This document shows, one piece after another, positions 24,371-35,072 of a stretch of 64,000 nt of DNA. A model generated the notes under the pieces. It searched no databases. It was not told the DNA's origin and saw only the letters and a program-made list of their open reading frames with translations. How positions within the stretch are numbered: position 1 is the stretch's first letter; every line of letters begins with the position of its first letter. Origin of the DNA: Boesenbergia rotunda (lineage: Eukaryota > Streptophyta > Magnoliopsida > Zingiberales > Zingiberaceae); NCBI GenBank assembly GCA_024364735.1, contig JAGFNQ010004751.1:185637-249636 (forward strand), in the 5' to 3' direction. The translations under genes and the position numbers were made by a program.

Positions 24371-25200
24371 GACTTGAGATCAAGCAAACCCGAGATGGGA
24401 TCCATGTGCACCAATCAAAATATACCCAAGAGATGCTTCGAAAATTTAACATGAGTGATTCAAACGAGGTAACCACTCTCATAGCTACAAACACAAGATT
24501 AGACAATGATGAGAGTGGTAAACCTGTTGATTTGACTCAATATCAAAGTATGATAGGTAGTCTGCTATACCTCACAGCCAGTCGACCTGATATACTCTTC
24601 GATGTGGGTATGTGCGCTAGGTATCAAGTTTGTGCCAAGGAATCTCACTTAGTTGCTGTCAAGAGAATTTTGAGATACTTTAAGGGCATAATAGGAGTTG
24701 GTCTATGGTACCCCCGTACCGAACCTTTTGACCTAATTGGCTACATCGATTCCGACTATGCTGGATGCAAGTTGGATCGGAAAAGCACTAGTGGGGGTTG
24801 CCAATTTTTAGGATCATCTCTAGTTAGTTGGTCAAGTCGGAAGCATCATTGTGTTGCTCTCTCCACGACCAAGGCAAAATATATCGCCATGGGAGAGAGT
24901 ATATCGCAATTGTTGTGGATGATTCATACTCTAGAGGACTATGGATTAAGCTACAAAGGTGTGCAAGTGTTGTGTGACAACATTAGCACAATTAACCTAA
25001 CAAAGAATCCGGTCCATCACTCTAGAACCAAACATATTGAAGTGCGTCACCACTTCATTAGAGATCATGTTGCTAGAGGAGATGTTGTACTCTCATATGT
25101 AGAGTCCAAATCAAATCTAGCAGACATTTTCACTAAACCACTCCCCGAAAATGAGTTTAGCTTCTTAAGAAGGGAGTTGGGAATGTATCGCGCTTCATAG
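24366..25200 (+). pseudogene. B-I pol, part 2 (RT end and RNase H)
   Basis: Continues the B-I RT at GLEIKQTRDGIHVHQSKYTQ in one open frame to the TAG at 25198. RT/RNase H connection: YQSMIGSLLYLTASRPDILF and CAKESHLVAVKRILRY. RNase H motifs: DSDYAGCKLDRKSTSGG, STTKAKYIAM (the usual E of TEAEY is K, so one catalytic acid is lost), LCDNISTINLTKNP, RTKHIEVRHHFIRD and DIFTKPLPENEFSFLRRELG. The stop matches the natural end of copia pol. This half is undamaged as a reading frame, unlike the half before element D. Confidence 0.92.
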
Positions 25201-26477
25201 ACATCAAAATGCATTCAAAACCCTTGATGATCATTTCGAATTGTTGGGCGACAATTGGGTAACTTGAGGACATCTCACACAAACTATAAGGTTTACCAAA
25301 ACATTTTTGTTTGCTAGAAATGGGGTGAGATGTTAGGATCAACTAAATTTCTCGAAATGTCATTGTATCCCTTGAGGAATTTGGTTGACGAGATAAAAAT
25401 CACTTCGGTGACCAAGTATGGGGAAAACCAATGCATAACACATGTGTACTTGGCTCTATGATCATACTTGGACATTCCAATCAAGGAAACTTGATTGGAA
25501 ACTTGAATTGATACAAACTTGGTTGAAATTGAGTGGATGTTTGTTGATTGAGTTTGACTCCACTTGGGTGGAGCCAAGTGATTGTTAAACCCATAAGGAC
25601 CTTTGATCCTTGTTAATGGATCAATTTTAGTCAAGGGACCACTTCCAAGATCGACATTCTTTATCAGATCTTATCTGAAATCGTTTGGAAGTCTGAAACT
25701 GAAAGTTTCAGATCGTATCAAGAATTTCAGGAAGCCTGATCGGTCACCGGACCGATCAAGAGTATGTCTGATCGGTCCAACGGACCGATCCAGCTCCTGT
25801 GCGAAAAATTGTCAAAACCCACTGTGTTGGTTTGGATCGGTCCCCGGACCGATCTGGCGCCCTCTGTGGTGATCGGTCCATAGACCGATCAGAGGGGTCA
25901 CAGAACACTTCGCGAAAAATTGACCAAACATTCTGTGTTGGCCTGGATCGGTCCCCGGACCGATCTGGCACCCTGGGGTGATCGGTCCACAGACCGATCA
26001 GGGGGCTCACGGAAAAACCTCCAAACCTACTGTTCGCTTCCTGATCGATCAGCCGATTGATCAGGAGCCTGTCTGATCGGTCACCCGACCGATCAGGACC
26101 AGGCCAGATCGATCAGGCTGGAGCCTGATCGGTCGGGCACTCCCAGATCGAACGGTGATCTGTTCGATCACATTAAATTGCGGTTGGTGGACCGATCCAC
26201 CAACCAATTAATTCCTCCTAAACACTACCTCTTCCCAAGCCTTTGCGCCGACACCTTTCTTCCTCACCTTTTGCACGTGCGATCGTCTTCCTCTCCTCCT
26301 CTTGCGTGCGAGCTTCTGTGCGAGTGTGATCCTGCTAAGGTTTCCTATGAACCCTTCCTTGTCTTCTGTAAGTTTCTTTCTTGCTCAAGGTCTTGAGCAC
26401 ATTTCTTGCTCCGTGACCTTTCTCTTGCGCGAGTCCTTCTTCAAGCCTTCAGGATTTTCTTAGATCAAATCAACATC
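25201..26477 (+). other. B-I spacer between pol and ORF3
   Basis: Noncoding. 25201-25730 matches 44487-45024 of B-III. From 25736 to 26175 it is a hairpin array. 26190-26477 is pyrimidine-rich and includes CCAAT (26207), resembling a promoter or 5' UTR for the downstream ORF. No clear TATA box is visible. Confidence 0.75.
25736..26175. repeat. Class 2 hairpin array inside B-I
   Basis: At least seven inverted repeats of the form GATCGGTC, short loop, GACCGATC. Loops vary (ACCG, CAAC, CCCG, CATA, CACA) while arms stay complementary. One unit has the altered pair CTGATCGATC and GATTGATCAG. Translation gives artificial DRSPDRSG peptides on both strands. Confidence 0.9.
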
Positions 26478-28068
26478 ATGGCGCCTAAGTAAGGGTCTCC
26501 TTCTGTCATCTTGTTGATTACTTCAAATATCATAATATGTGGTGAACTAACTGTGATGTTTGTTTTTGGGGTTTACTTTGGGTGTGTGCCGTGTGTGTCT
26601 TCCCATATGATCATTTTAACTCTTATGTTCACTGATTGGTTCATTGATTAAACCCTGTCTTGACCAATATGATCAAATCTTGTTTGCTTTTTGATAAAAT
26701 CTTACCTTTGTGATCCTTTATTTGTGTCGCGATTATGTTCACTTGATTCACTTCATTTGATTCAAATTAGTGTCATGATCAATTCTTCAAACCTTTAGAA
26801 AATCATCTAAGGGCAAAGAACCCGTGGAGGGAAGCTCAAAGGGCAAAGGCCCTTCATCATCTACACCCCCTTCATGACCTCCACCACCTTCATATACCAG
26901 ATTTCAAAATACTCATTATGCACTAGACTTTCAATGGCACACTTTCAAACTCATGCCATGTCGAACTGTGGACCAACCCTTCATTTACGAACATTGTCCA
27001 ACAGTACGGCAAATCATTGAACACTATGACCTTCAATCCATTCTTTTCCTTGAGAGGCCAATCAACTTTGATTTGGTCTCTGAATTCTATAATAACATGG
27101 TCAGTGGTGAGGGTATGGGGTGGAGGACCCGTGTGGCCAGTATCGACCTTGATTTTCATCTATCTGCCTTCACTGCATTTCTTGGCTGTCGCTGATCAGA
27201 CAATAACTTTCCACTCTATCCATTTCTTCCGGATCCTCTTCCGGTTCCCTTTGATGGAGTCACTCCTGACTCCATCTACGAGTATTTTCTAGCCCATCCC
27301 AGGCCAAGGGGTTCCGGTAAGCGCGCCCGTGATTTTCTCACATTTCCTGCTCTTCGCCTTTCCCCCGTTGAGTATGTTTTGTTTAAGATCATCACTAATT
27401 GTCTCCTCCCGACTACTTCAAAACACTTAGATGAAATTCACCCATTCCACTGCTTGATGCTCTACGGGATGCATCAGCAGCTAGACTTTGACCCAGTGAC
27501 TTCCGTCTATTTCTCCATCATTATCCACGGTTAGATGTACGGTCAGACAGTTTACATGCCGTTTGGCCATATCATCACTGCCTGGCTGGATTCGGTTGGT
27601 ATTGACGTTTCACAGGGTTGCATTGTACCCATGGTTCGACAGGACTGTCGACTTGATCGTCGCATGTTGGCCCAGTCTGGCATTGTTGTCGGACCACAGG
27701 GGCTGAGGTGGAAGGATCGGCGACGTGTGGGGGAGTTACCGGGAGCAGCCCCTGATCAGGAGCCGTCCCCTGTTGTTGAGGATTACGATGAGTGGGATCC
27801 TGACCTCCGCTGGCAAGTTGCGGAGCTAGAGCGAACGATGCAGCGTGAGCTACATATTTTCGAGCTCTGGCGACAGGAGGTCAGCTCAGAGTTTCGGTCT
27901 TTCGATCGCCGACTAGATGCTCTAGCATCCGACGTTTCTGGGATCTGCTCACTGCAGGAGACGTGGTACCATCATATATTTCCTAGCGCTGCGACCTCCA
28001 GCAGCACTCCACCAGGGGATGTTATATGTATTGATGATTCATCGGACGATGACCCCGCCGAGGGTTGA
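26478..28068 (+). pseudogene. B-I ORF3 (extra ORF after pol, probably spliced)
   Basis: Unrecognised protein downstream of pol. A start codon at 26478 begins an 11-nt exon ending at 26488. A GTAAGG donor and a TTTAG acceptor at 26798 define a 310-bp intron, and joining them keeps frame into a lysine/serine-rich N terminus. The body has FQWHTFKLMPC, YEHCPTVRQIIEHY, FYNNMVSGEG, LSAFTAFLGCR, LPVPFDG, HCLMLYGMHQQLDFDPV and MYGQTVYMPFGHII. A charged helix follows (LRWQVAELERTMQ), likely coiled coil, and an acidic end (DDSSDDDPAEG). Stops occur at about 26874, 27194 and 27533. No signal peptide or membrane segment is evident, which argues against a classic envelope. A weak resemblance to the plant Transposase_32-type domain is possible. 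Confidence 0.75.
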
Positions 28069-28603
28069 TGCTATTTGACTGTTTGGATTGTATGACTTTC
28101 GGGCTGTATGCCTATGACTTGATGTTATTGGTTTTTGTACTGTCTTTGCCTTGACTTTGATGCTTGATGATGCATCTGATACTGTGCCTGCTTTTCATAT
28201 TTGACTTACTATTTTCTGCTTATTGATTGGCGGATATGATTATTCAAAAAATTGCTATCGTCATGTATACCTTCTTATGCATTGTCATGCTTATTCTCTA
28301 TCCCATATTCATATGATACATATGATTGCATTGCCTTGCCTTATCTTTATCGTATGTTTTCATATGTTTTCAAAATTCAATCAAATCTTTTGTTGTTTTG
28401 GGAGACCCCTAGGGTTGAGGGGGAGTATGATTAAACTTAACAACCCGTCTACACCCTTTTCGGTATTTGACAAAGGGGGAGAGTGTGGTTGGTTAAGTTT
28501 GGGATAATTATGTTGTAGGGGGAGGATCCTGATTCCCTTATTATTCTGAAATTTGAGAATATTGATTTCAAATCCCTAACTTAAAATTGGGTTGTCAAAC
28601 AAC
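28069..28603 (+). other. B-I 3' noncoding region
   Basis: No coding signal. It contains three purine tracts with GGGGGAG (near 28419, 28472 and 28517) before the true polypurine tract. Similar tracts recur in B-III (about 47060-47180) and B-II (about 52730-52830). Confidence 0.7.
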
Positions 28604-28617
28604 AAAAAGGGGGAGAT
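28604..28617 (+). promoter_or_regulatory. Polypurine tract of B-I
   Basis: AAAAAGGGGGAGAT directly before the 3' LTR, identical in B-III (47257-47270) and B-II (52906-52919). It is the plus-strand primer site. Confidence 0.92.
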
Positions 28618-28699
28618 TGTTGATGCAGTCTAACCCTGATTGTTGTTTTGGTGTTGACACCGATTTTAGTTTAGGTTGATGATTATGATTATGATTAAG

Positions 28700-29063
28700 T
28701 CCTGGTCGTGGACTAGGCATACCTAGTGGGACTAGGTTTGATGAAATCCTAACTTGGAGGGTTAGGTGTGAGAAAATCCTAGCTTGGAGGCTAGGTGTGG
28801 AAAAGTCCTAACCTGGAGGGTTAGGTGTGGAAAATCCTAGCTTGGAGGGCTAGGTGTGAAAAGTCCTAACCTGGAGGGTTAGGTGTGAAAAAGTCCTGGC
28901 TTGGATGGTCAGGTCCTAGCTTAGAGGGCTAGGTTGATGAGGTCCTAGCTTGGAGGGCCAGGTCCTAGCTTGGAGGGCTAGGTTGGATGAAATCCTGGTT
29001 TGGAGGGTCAGGTCTTAGCTTGGAGGGCTAGGTTGGATGAAACCCTAGATTGGAGGGCTAGGT
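28700..29063. repeat. Class 1 hairpin array (B-I 3' LTR)
   Basis: About thirteen imperfect tandem units of some 27 bp. Each has a stem such as CCTAGC/GCTAGG, CCTAAC/GTTAGG or CCTGGC/GTCAGG around TTGGAGG. The first is CCTGGTC/GACTAGG around GTG. The changes are paired so that the arms stay complementary or G-T wobbled. Confidence 0.9.
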
Positions 29064-29069
29064 TGGAGT

Positions 29070-29706
29070 CCCTAGATCGGTCTGGTGACCGATCAGGGAA
29101 GTTGGCACGGTTCTCCTTTGTGGATCGACCTGGTGACCGATCCAACGATGACTGATCGGTCTGGTGACCGATCAGGGAGTATGCGTTTAACTCACTGCAC
29201 GGCTCCTGATCGGTCTGGTGACCGATCAGGGAGCCCATAAGTGAGTTGAGTTCCCCTGCTGCTCTACTCCTGATCGGTCCGTTGACCGATCAGGGAACAT
29301 CCAGTAGGTTTTTGGGAACCTTACTGATCTGCTCTTGATCGGTCTGGTGACCGATCTGGAACACTGTTCAGACCGTTCCGGAGAATGATCAAGGGTCACG
29401 AGTTCCTCACTATAACCGATCAGGACGGAGCCTGATCGGTCTGAGCATGCCCTGATCGGTCTGGTGACCGATCAGGAGGGTTGGACTGCGAAGCTAAGGA
29501 ATCACCCCACAAAGGGATGGATCGGTCTGGTGACCGATCCACAACCTGGGATCGGTCTGGTGATCGGTCCCGGAGAGTCCCAGAGAAATCACGATTCCTG
29601 ATTGAGCGTTGGGGACCGATCAGGATGGAGCTTGATCAGTCTGAACCCACCCTGATCGGTCTAGTGACCGATCAGGAGGCTCTCTGATCGGTTAGGTGAC
29701 CGATCA
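29070..29706. repeat. Class 2 hairpin array (B-I 3' LTR)
   Basis: About eleven hairpins with arms based on GATCGGTC and GACCGATC, usual loop TGGT, separated by 15-60 bp of unlike sequence. The best has arms CCTGATCGGTC and GACCGATCAGG. Others have outer pairs changed together, such as TGGATC with GATCCA. Confidence 0.92.
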
Positions 29707-30707
29707 CTTTAATTCAAAATGCACTGTCAAACGCTCTGATCACGTCTGAACAAATCTGTTTACTCTGCGCTTAATCTCTGATACTTGATTTGCTGCTGAT
29801 TTGTTGTGCTAATGCTCTGATTAAGTGTGCAGGTGACAGGGATGGATTCAAACACTCAAGGAGAGTCAATGGAGGCCTTTCCTTAGAGCAGGTTTATCCA
29901 TTTGCCATCTCAGGTTGCAACGGACGCTGGCTGGAGCTGCTGACTGGGGCTAGGCTGAGGGAAGCTCAGGGAGTCCAGGAGAGCTCTGTAGTAGCTGGCT
30001 GTTGCAGGTGAGCAGCTGGAGGCTGCAGTGAGGTGGTGATCTGGTGATCGGTGAGCTGGGACTTAAGCGCTTGGTGGTGAAGGAGTCTGAGTTACTCAAC
30101 GAAACTACTCTGCGACAACTTGTGCTTGCAACAACTCTGTTCCATCATCTTGAGAAAGCAACTGCGATATCTGAAGCAACCATCTGTTACTGAGCACTTG
30201 GAGAAAGAAACAAGAGGCTTGGCGAGTCCATCTGCGAGAAGACACGAAGAAGGGAGTTCTTGCGTGAGATCTGCGCTGGGTGGAGCTCGGGAGAAGTTCT
30301 GCTTGTGTTCTTGTGGTTTCAAGTGCTAAGTAAGATCCTTCTTATGTTTCCTGTACTTTATCTTTGATCCATTTCGAAACGCTGTGAAGAGGTTACTCCA
30401 CCGAGAAGGTGGTTGCATTTTATCCGGATTTTTCGGGACTTGATCTGTCGACGATCAAAGGATCGCCCACCTTAAGCGCGCACCAAGGAGTAGGGGCAAG
30501 TTAGCCCCGAACCTTGTAAATCCTCTTATTAGCGTTCTTATGTTTGGTCTTAGCGTTCTTATGTTAGAGTTTACGTTTCTGCATACTCTGTTTTCTTTAG
30601 CTTCCGCTGTGCTACTAACATTTGAAGTGCAGAAAATCGATAAGTGCTAAAGTTCGGTGTCTGGCTATATTCACCCCCCCCCCTCTTTAGCCATCCAAGT
30701 TCCAACA

Positions 30708-30899
30708 ATTCTTTTATGTCAATATCATTTCTCCAAGAAACTAGGGATTCCACCAAAGGTGTTGAAGGATGAGTTCCTAACGACCCTCCCTTCGGGGGAG
30801 GTCATGGCATCCACTCAGTGGTTGAGAGTTGTGCCAATTCATATTTCCAATCGAGAACTCTATAGTGATTTAGTAGTCTTTGACATGAAGGATTATGAT
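30708..30899 (+). pseudogene. Gypsy G1 protease fragment
   Basis: One open frame: HFSKKLGIPPKVL, FLTTLPSGEVM, then DLVVFDMKDYD, the second half of a Ty3/gypsy retropepsin-like domain. The frame continues without loss at 54703 (IILGMDFLIKYSA) once B-II and one ATGAT copy are removed, so these are halves of one gene. The upstream part (gag, protease active site) was replaced by B-I at 30707. Confidence 0.9.
30895..30899. repeat. Target duplication of B-II, left (ATGAT)
   Basis: ATGAT directly before the B-II 5' LTR, matching 54703-54707. Confidence 0.92.
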
Positions 30900-30987
30900 T
30901 GTTGATGCAGTCTAACCCTGATTGTTATTTTAGCGTTGACACCGATTTATGTTTTGATTTAAGTCTGGTTAAATGCATGGGGATTAA

Positions 30988-31500
30988 GTCCTAGTCGCGG
31001 ACTGGGCACGAAATCCTAGCTTGGAGGGCTAGGTGAAAAGTCCTAACTTGGAGGGATGGGTGAAAAGTCCTAGCTTGGAGGGCTAGGTGAAAAGTCCTAA
31101 CTTGGAGGGTTAGGTGAAAAGTCTCAACTTGGAGGGTTAGGTGAAAAGTCCCAACTTGGAGGGTTAGGTGAAAAGTCCTAGCTTGGAGGGCTAGGTGAAA
31201 AGTCCTAACTTGGAGGGTTGGGTGAAAAGTTCTAGCTTGGAGGGTTAGGTGAAAAGTCCCAACTTAGAGGGTTAGGTTGGAGGGTTAGGTGAAATGTCCT
31301 AGCTTGGAGGGCTAGGTGAAAAGTCCTAGCTTTGAGGGCTAGGTGAAAAGTCCTAACTTGGAGGGTTGGGTGAAAAGTCCTAGCTTGGAGGGCTAGGTGA
31401 TGAAATCCTGGTGAGTGAAGCCAGGTCCTAGCTTGGGAAGCTAGGTTGAAGTCCCAGTGAGTGAGACTGGGCATGGAGTATTGGTCTGGGGGACTAAGAA
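30988..31500. repeat. Class 1 hairpin array (B-II 5' LTR)
   Basis: About fifteen units. Stems CCTAGC/GCTAGG and CCTAAC/GTTAGG alternate, with GTGAAAAGT linkers. The array closes with different hairpins: CCTAGCTT/AAGCTAGG around GGG, CCCAGT/ACTGGG around GAGTGAG, and a wobble stem with TTGGTC and GACTAA. Confidence 0.92.
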
Positions 31501-31558
31501 CGAGTCAGAGAAGGGCTGGACACTTGTTCTCGTGACTTAGAGTGGGTTTGACCTTGCC

Positions 31559-31991
31559 TGGATCGGTCTGGTGACCGATCAGGGAAGTTGGCACGGAGTT
31601 CCCTCGTGGATCGGTCTGGTGACTGATCCAGCGATGTCTGATCGGTGTCGTGACCGATCAGGGAACATACAGTGACTTTGGCAAACCTTACTGATCGTCT
31701 CCTGATCGGTCTGGTGACCGATCAGGTTTACTGTTCGGATCGTTCTGGTGAACGATCAAATGTCACGAGTTTCTCACTATGACCGATCAGGGTGGGTCCT
31801 GATCGGTCTGAGCATGTCCTGATCGGTTTGGTGAGCGATCAGGCCATAGCCTGATTGGTCTGGGGACCGATCTAGAGTATGCAGCAGACTGCAGGATAGG
31901 TCTGGGGACCAATCAGGAGTGTGCAGAAGACTACTGGATCGGTCTGGTGACCAATCAGGGTCCTCTCTGATCGGTTTGGGGACCGATCAGG
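31559..31991. repeat. Class 2 hairpin array (B-II 5' LTR)
   Basis: About ten hairpins. One near 31739 reads GATCGTTC with GAACGATC, a compensated change in both arms of the usual GATCGGTC/GACCGATC. Others have GGGG or GTGA in the loop. Confidence 0.92.
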
Positions 31992-32652
31992 AGCAGAACT
32001 TTAATTCAAATACGCTGTCAAAAGTTTCTGATCGCGTCTATTTTCACTGCCGATTCTCTGTTACTTGCTGATTTCATTTGATATCGATTTGCTAAGCCTC
32101 TGTTGGAGTGTGCAGGTGATAGCAAGTGATTCAAACACTTAAGGAGGGTGAATGGGAGGCTTTCCTTGGAGCAGGTTTGTTTGTTTCTCGTTCTCAGATT
32201 TCAACGGCAACTGGAGCAGCTGGCGACTGACGGAGACTCAGCTGGAGAGGAGGTCTTCAGTGGACTCAGTGCTCAGGGAGGTCAGTGGGTTCAGGTTGGC
32301 TCAGGTGATGCTGATGGAGCCTGGCGATGAAGCAGGAGCTTAAGAGGAAGATGAGAAACAGAGGAGGCAAGAAGAACGAACAGGAAAACAAGCAAGTGTG
32401 GTTGTGGGTTTCGCTGTTGTTGTTATGCTCCTTGTGTAGCTTCTCTCTTGAGCTTTCTTGCTACTGTCTTGTGAGAGGTTCCTCCTTAGTCTCGTGAGCT
32501 TGCCTTGTATCCTATTGAGAGGCTTGTTGAGAGGTTTCTCCATCGAGAAGGAGGCGCTATTTTATCTGGGTCACCGGGGCTTGATCTGCCGACGATCAAG
32601 GGATCGCCCACCTCATGGTCACGCCAAGGAGTAGGGGTAAGTTATCCCCGAA

Positions 32653-32657
32653 CCTTG
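32653..32657. repeat. Target duplication of A-II, left (CCTTG)
   Basis: CCTTG within the B-II LTR, matching 49032-49036. Confidence 0.92.
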
Positions 32658-35072
32658 TGTTAGTGATCCATGAGAAGTGTCCTAAGGTAATCGCCTTATG
32701 ATTGTAATCATTTATTCTAATAAATGAATATTCACTATTTGAGTATACATGTTTGTGTATTTGATTGAGATCTTAAACTCATTTACTGAATATCCGCAAT
32801 ACAATTCACAGCATGAGAGAGTTTGTGATGAATTCACAACTCGTGATTATCTCTACATGTGCAATTGTGAAGTATTGAAATTGTCCCTAGTCTATGAATT
32901 GATAAATACGAACACTATCAATTCTGTTGAGACTAGCATGGGTTATTTTCTAATCAGCTGATTCTCACTGGCTGGTGACATTGAGATGTCCGGAGATAAA
33001 CATGAATGCTAGTTAAGGGAACTAGTTCATTGGAGTGACTGGTTGTAAAACTTCATATGGTAATCTACATATAGATATGTCAGTGAAGTTCATACTGCAG
33101 CTTAAGTACGATGTTCCTTTGACTTGCGGTGTTCAAGTCATCTTGGTCATGGAGACTTATACTTTGACATCTTAAGCAAGCATCTCCAAGGAGGTGTGGA
33201 CCCAGGATGATTGGGTATAAGCCGAAGTGCCCGAAGATGTTTGAACAATCTACAAAGGATTCACCACTCCTTGCGAGGAGATATATACCCGAGGCCTATC
33301 GTCGGATTGTTACTCGAAGCCTCTGGCCAGAGCATGCCATGTTCAGAGTATGAATCTCTTAAATACATGAGAGTAATTAGAATCCGTAGGACGAGAAAAC
33401 GTTACTTGGGCTAGGTGTGACGTAGTCAGCCTAGTGGGTACTGACACACATAGACCATGTCCTGAACCAAGTGGGTATAAGATGGTGAAGGGAATGGGGC
33501 ACGATTCATTATAGCTGCTGAAGGGTTTCAGAATTGTTTCTGAGGTCAACCGTTGATCTTTCGATTAATTGAGGATCATGATGTACTACTAGGTGCCACT
33601 CATGATCGTTCTATAATTAATTGATTAATTATAGACGACCAACATAAATCAAAAGCCTATTTAGTCACACGCACTACGAGTAATCCAAGGGATTTAAAAC
33701 GAGTTGAAAATTGGATTTTCCAATCAAGAAAGATTAAGTTTGGTTGAGCCAGACGATTAGTCAAAACTGAGTTTATTTCAGACGCATCTAAAGCATAGAA
33801 TGGCTAAGTGTTTAAAGACTTAATGGGTGAATTAAATAAGTTTAATTCATTAAGGGATTTGATCCAAGGTGATATGTTTTATTATAAGCTTAAAATAATC
33901 CATGGGATTATTTGAATTAAAATAAACCAATGAGTTGGTTTGTTTTATAAAAAATTATAATAAATCAAAGATGACAAATTTTAATCCATTGGTGGGTTTT
34001 GAACCATGGACCTATGGTTTGGATTAAAACTTGGCTGATCACTTGAGTTGAATTCTCCTGTGTGTAAATTTTGGCCCGTAATTTATTTGAACCAAGATGG
34101 GCCGGCCAAGGAGAATATTCTCCTTGGTTTGGCCGGCCCTCTCTCTCCTTCTCTTTTGTTTTATTTTAATCAATCATGGATTGATTGGAGATTTATTCCA
34201 TAAGATGGAAAAGGCTTGATTGATTTTTTCATGAATTAAAATTTGATTTTAATCATGAGACAAAAATCAATTATGGTTTGATATAAAAATTATGCCAAAA
34301 TTAAAAGGCTTAATTGTTTTTTATCATGAATTAAAATTTGATTTTAATCATGAGACAAAAATCAATTATGGTTTGATATAAAAATTATGCCAAAATTGAG
34401 AGGCTTGATTGAGGAGGAGCTCCCTATATAAAGGACCCAAGGGGTGCCGTGAAAGATGATCCATCCAAGTATTCTTGCCTAGGCTCTCTCCCTCTCCTCC
34501 CTTCTTCCTCTTGGCCGGGCAGAAGGTTCTTCTCCCTTCTTCTTGCCGTGAGCACAAGGAGAAGCATTGAGGCGACGAAGTTCTTCCGTCGGGACGATCT
34601 TCCTCTCCGGACATCATCACCTTGGGATTGGGCGCAAGTCATCTTCCTCCTTCTCGCCGGAATTGTGATTCCGGCCAACCTTGGTAGTGAGTTTTTCCGA
34701 TGTGATTACTTCTCTCTTGGTTTTTCTTGTCGCGTTCTCGGAGAATCTAGTAGTTCTCGAGAACACGAAACTCGTGGCTTTGCGAAGTCATCCCGAAGAT
34801 ACTCGGCGTGGACGCGAATAGAGGCGGAGCTTCCAAGGGACGCTTACGGTTGGATCTCGTCCCTTCCTTCGAGTTACGCGAGGTAATAAGTAAATTAGTT
34901 TATATTTCTGCAAAATTTTAAATATATGATCATGTCTACACAAGATAAAGTTGCATGCTTAGGTGTGTGGTTAAATATTCTGAGAAATTATTTATGCTAA
35001 ATCTTCCGCTGCATGTAATTAATTTTAAAATTACGAACCCGCATCCATGTCAACATGCACCCGGTCCCAACA
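32658..35072 (+). repeat. 5' LTR of A-II, complete (2415 bp)
   Basis: Starts TGTTAGTGATC, ends GTCCCAACA. It is very similar to the A-I LTR over its whole length but carries its own indels around 33780-34400, including two near-identical copies of a roughly 110-bp block (34210-34395) with TTTGATTTTAATCATGAGAC. No gene is present. Confidence 0.93.
34425..34433 (+). promoter_or_regulatory. LTR TATA box of A-II
   Basis: TATATAAAG followed by GACCCAAGG, in the same position as in A-I. Confidence 0.7.

Larger units (their letters stand above)
14643..30707 (+). mobile_element. Copia element B-I, SIRE/Maximus-like with third ORF
   Basis: Plus-strand Ty1/copia element with 5' LTR remnant (14643-15558), tRNA-Met primer site, gag with a coiled-coil tail, pol, a hairpin-rich spacer, a spliced-looking ORF3, polypurine tract and complete 3' LTR (28618-30707). 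The protease motif VDSGCSKHMTG, RT and RNase H resemble the SIRE lineage, which is known for extra ORFs after pol. Element D interrupts the RT. The 5' LTR has lost about 1.1 kb, including every hairpin array, and is fused to the A-I LTR. On the right, the LTR abuts gypsy G1 protease sequence at 30708. Many stops make it non-autonomous. Confidence 0.9.
28618..30707 (+). repeat. 3' LTR of B-I, complete (2090 bp)
   Basis: Starts TGTTGATGCAGTC and ends GTTCCAACA. Order: unique head, class 1 hairpin array (28700-29063), class 2 hairpin array (29070-29706), then a roughly 1 kb tail with small inverted repeats and a C-run before the end (TTCACCCC). Confidence 0.93.
30900..32657 (+). repeat. 5' LTR of B-II, part 1
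   Basis: TGTTGATGCAGTC start, class 1 array, class 2 array and tail, up to the A-II insertion point. It continues at 49037-49226. It is about 150 bp longer over this span than the 3' LTR, mainly through extra class 1 units. Confidence 0.93.

Noticed and set aside
29070..29706. CRISPR-like appearance: palindromic repeats with unlike spacers
   Set aside because: The arrays lie in LTRs of plant retrotransposons, repeat units vary, spacers are irregular in length, and no cas gene is present.
31232..31474. Minus-strand ORF with repeated LALQARTFH
   Set aside because: Translation of class 1 tandem units. A shorter version appears at 53148-53345 for the same reason.
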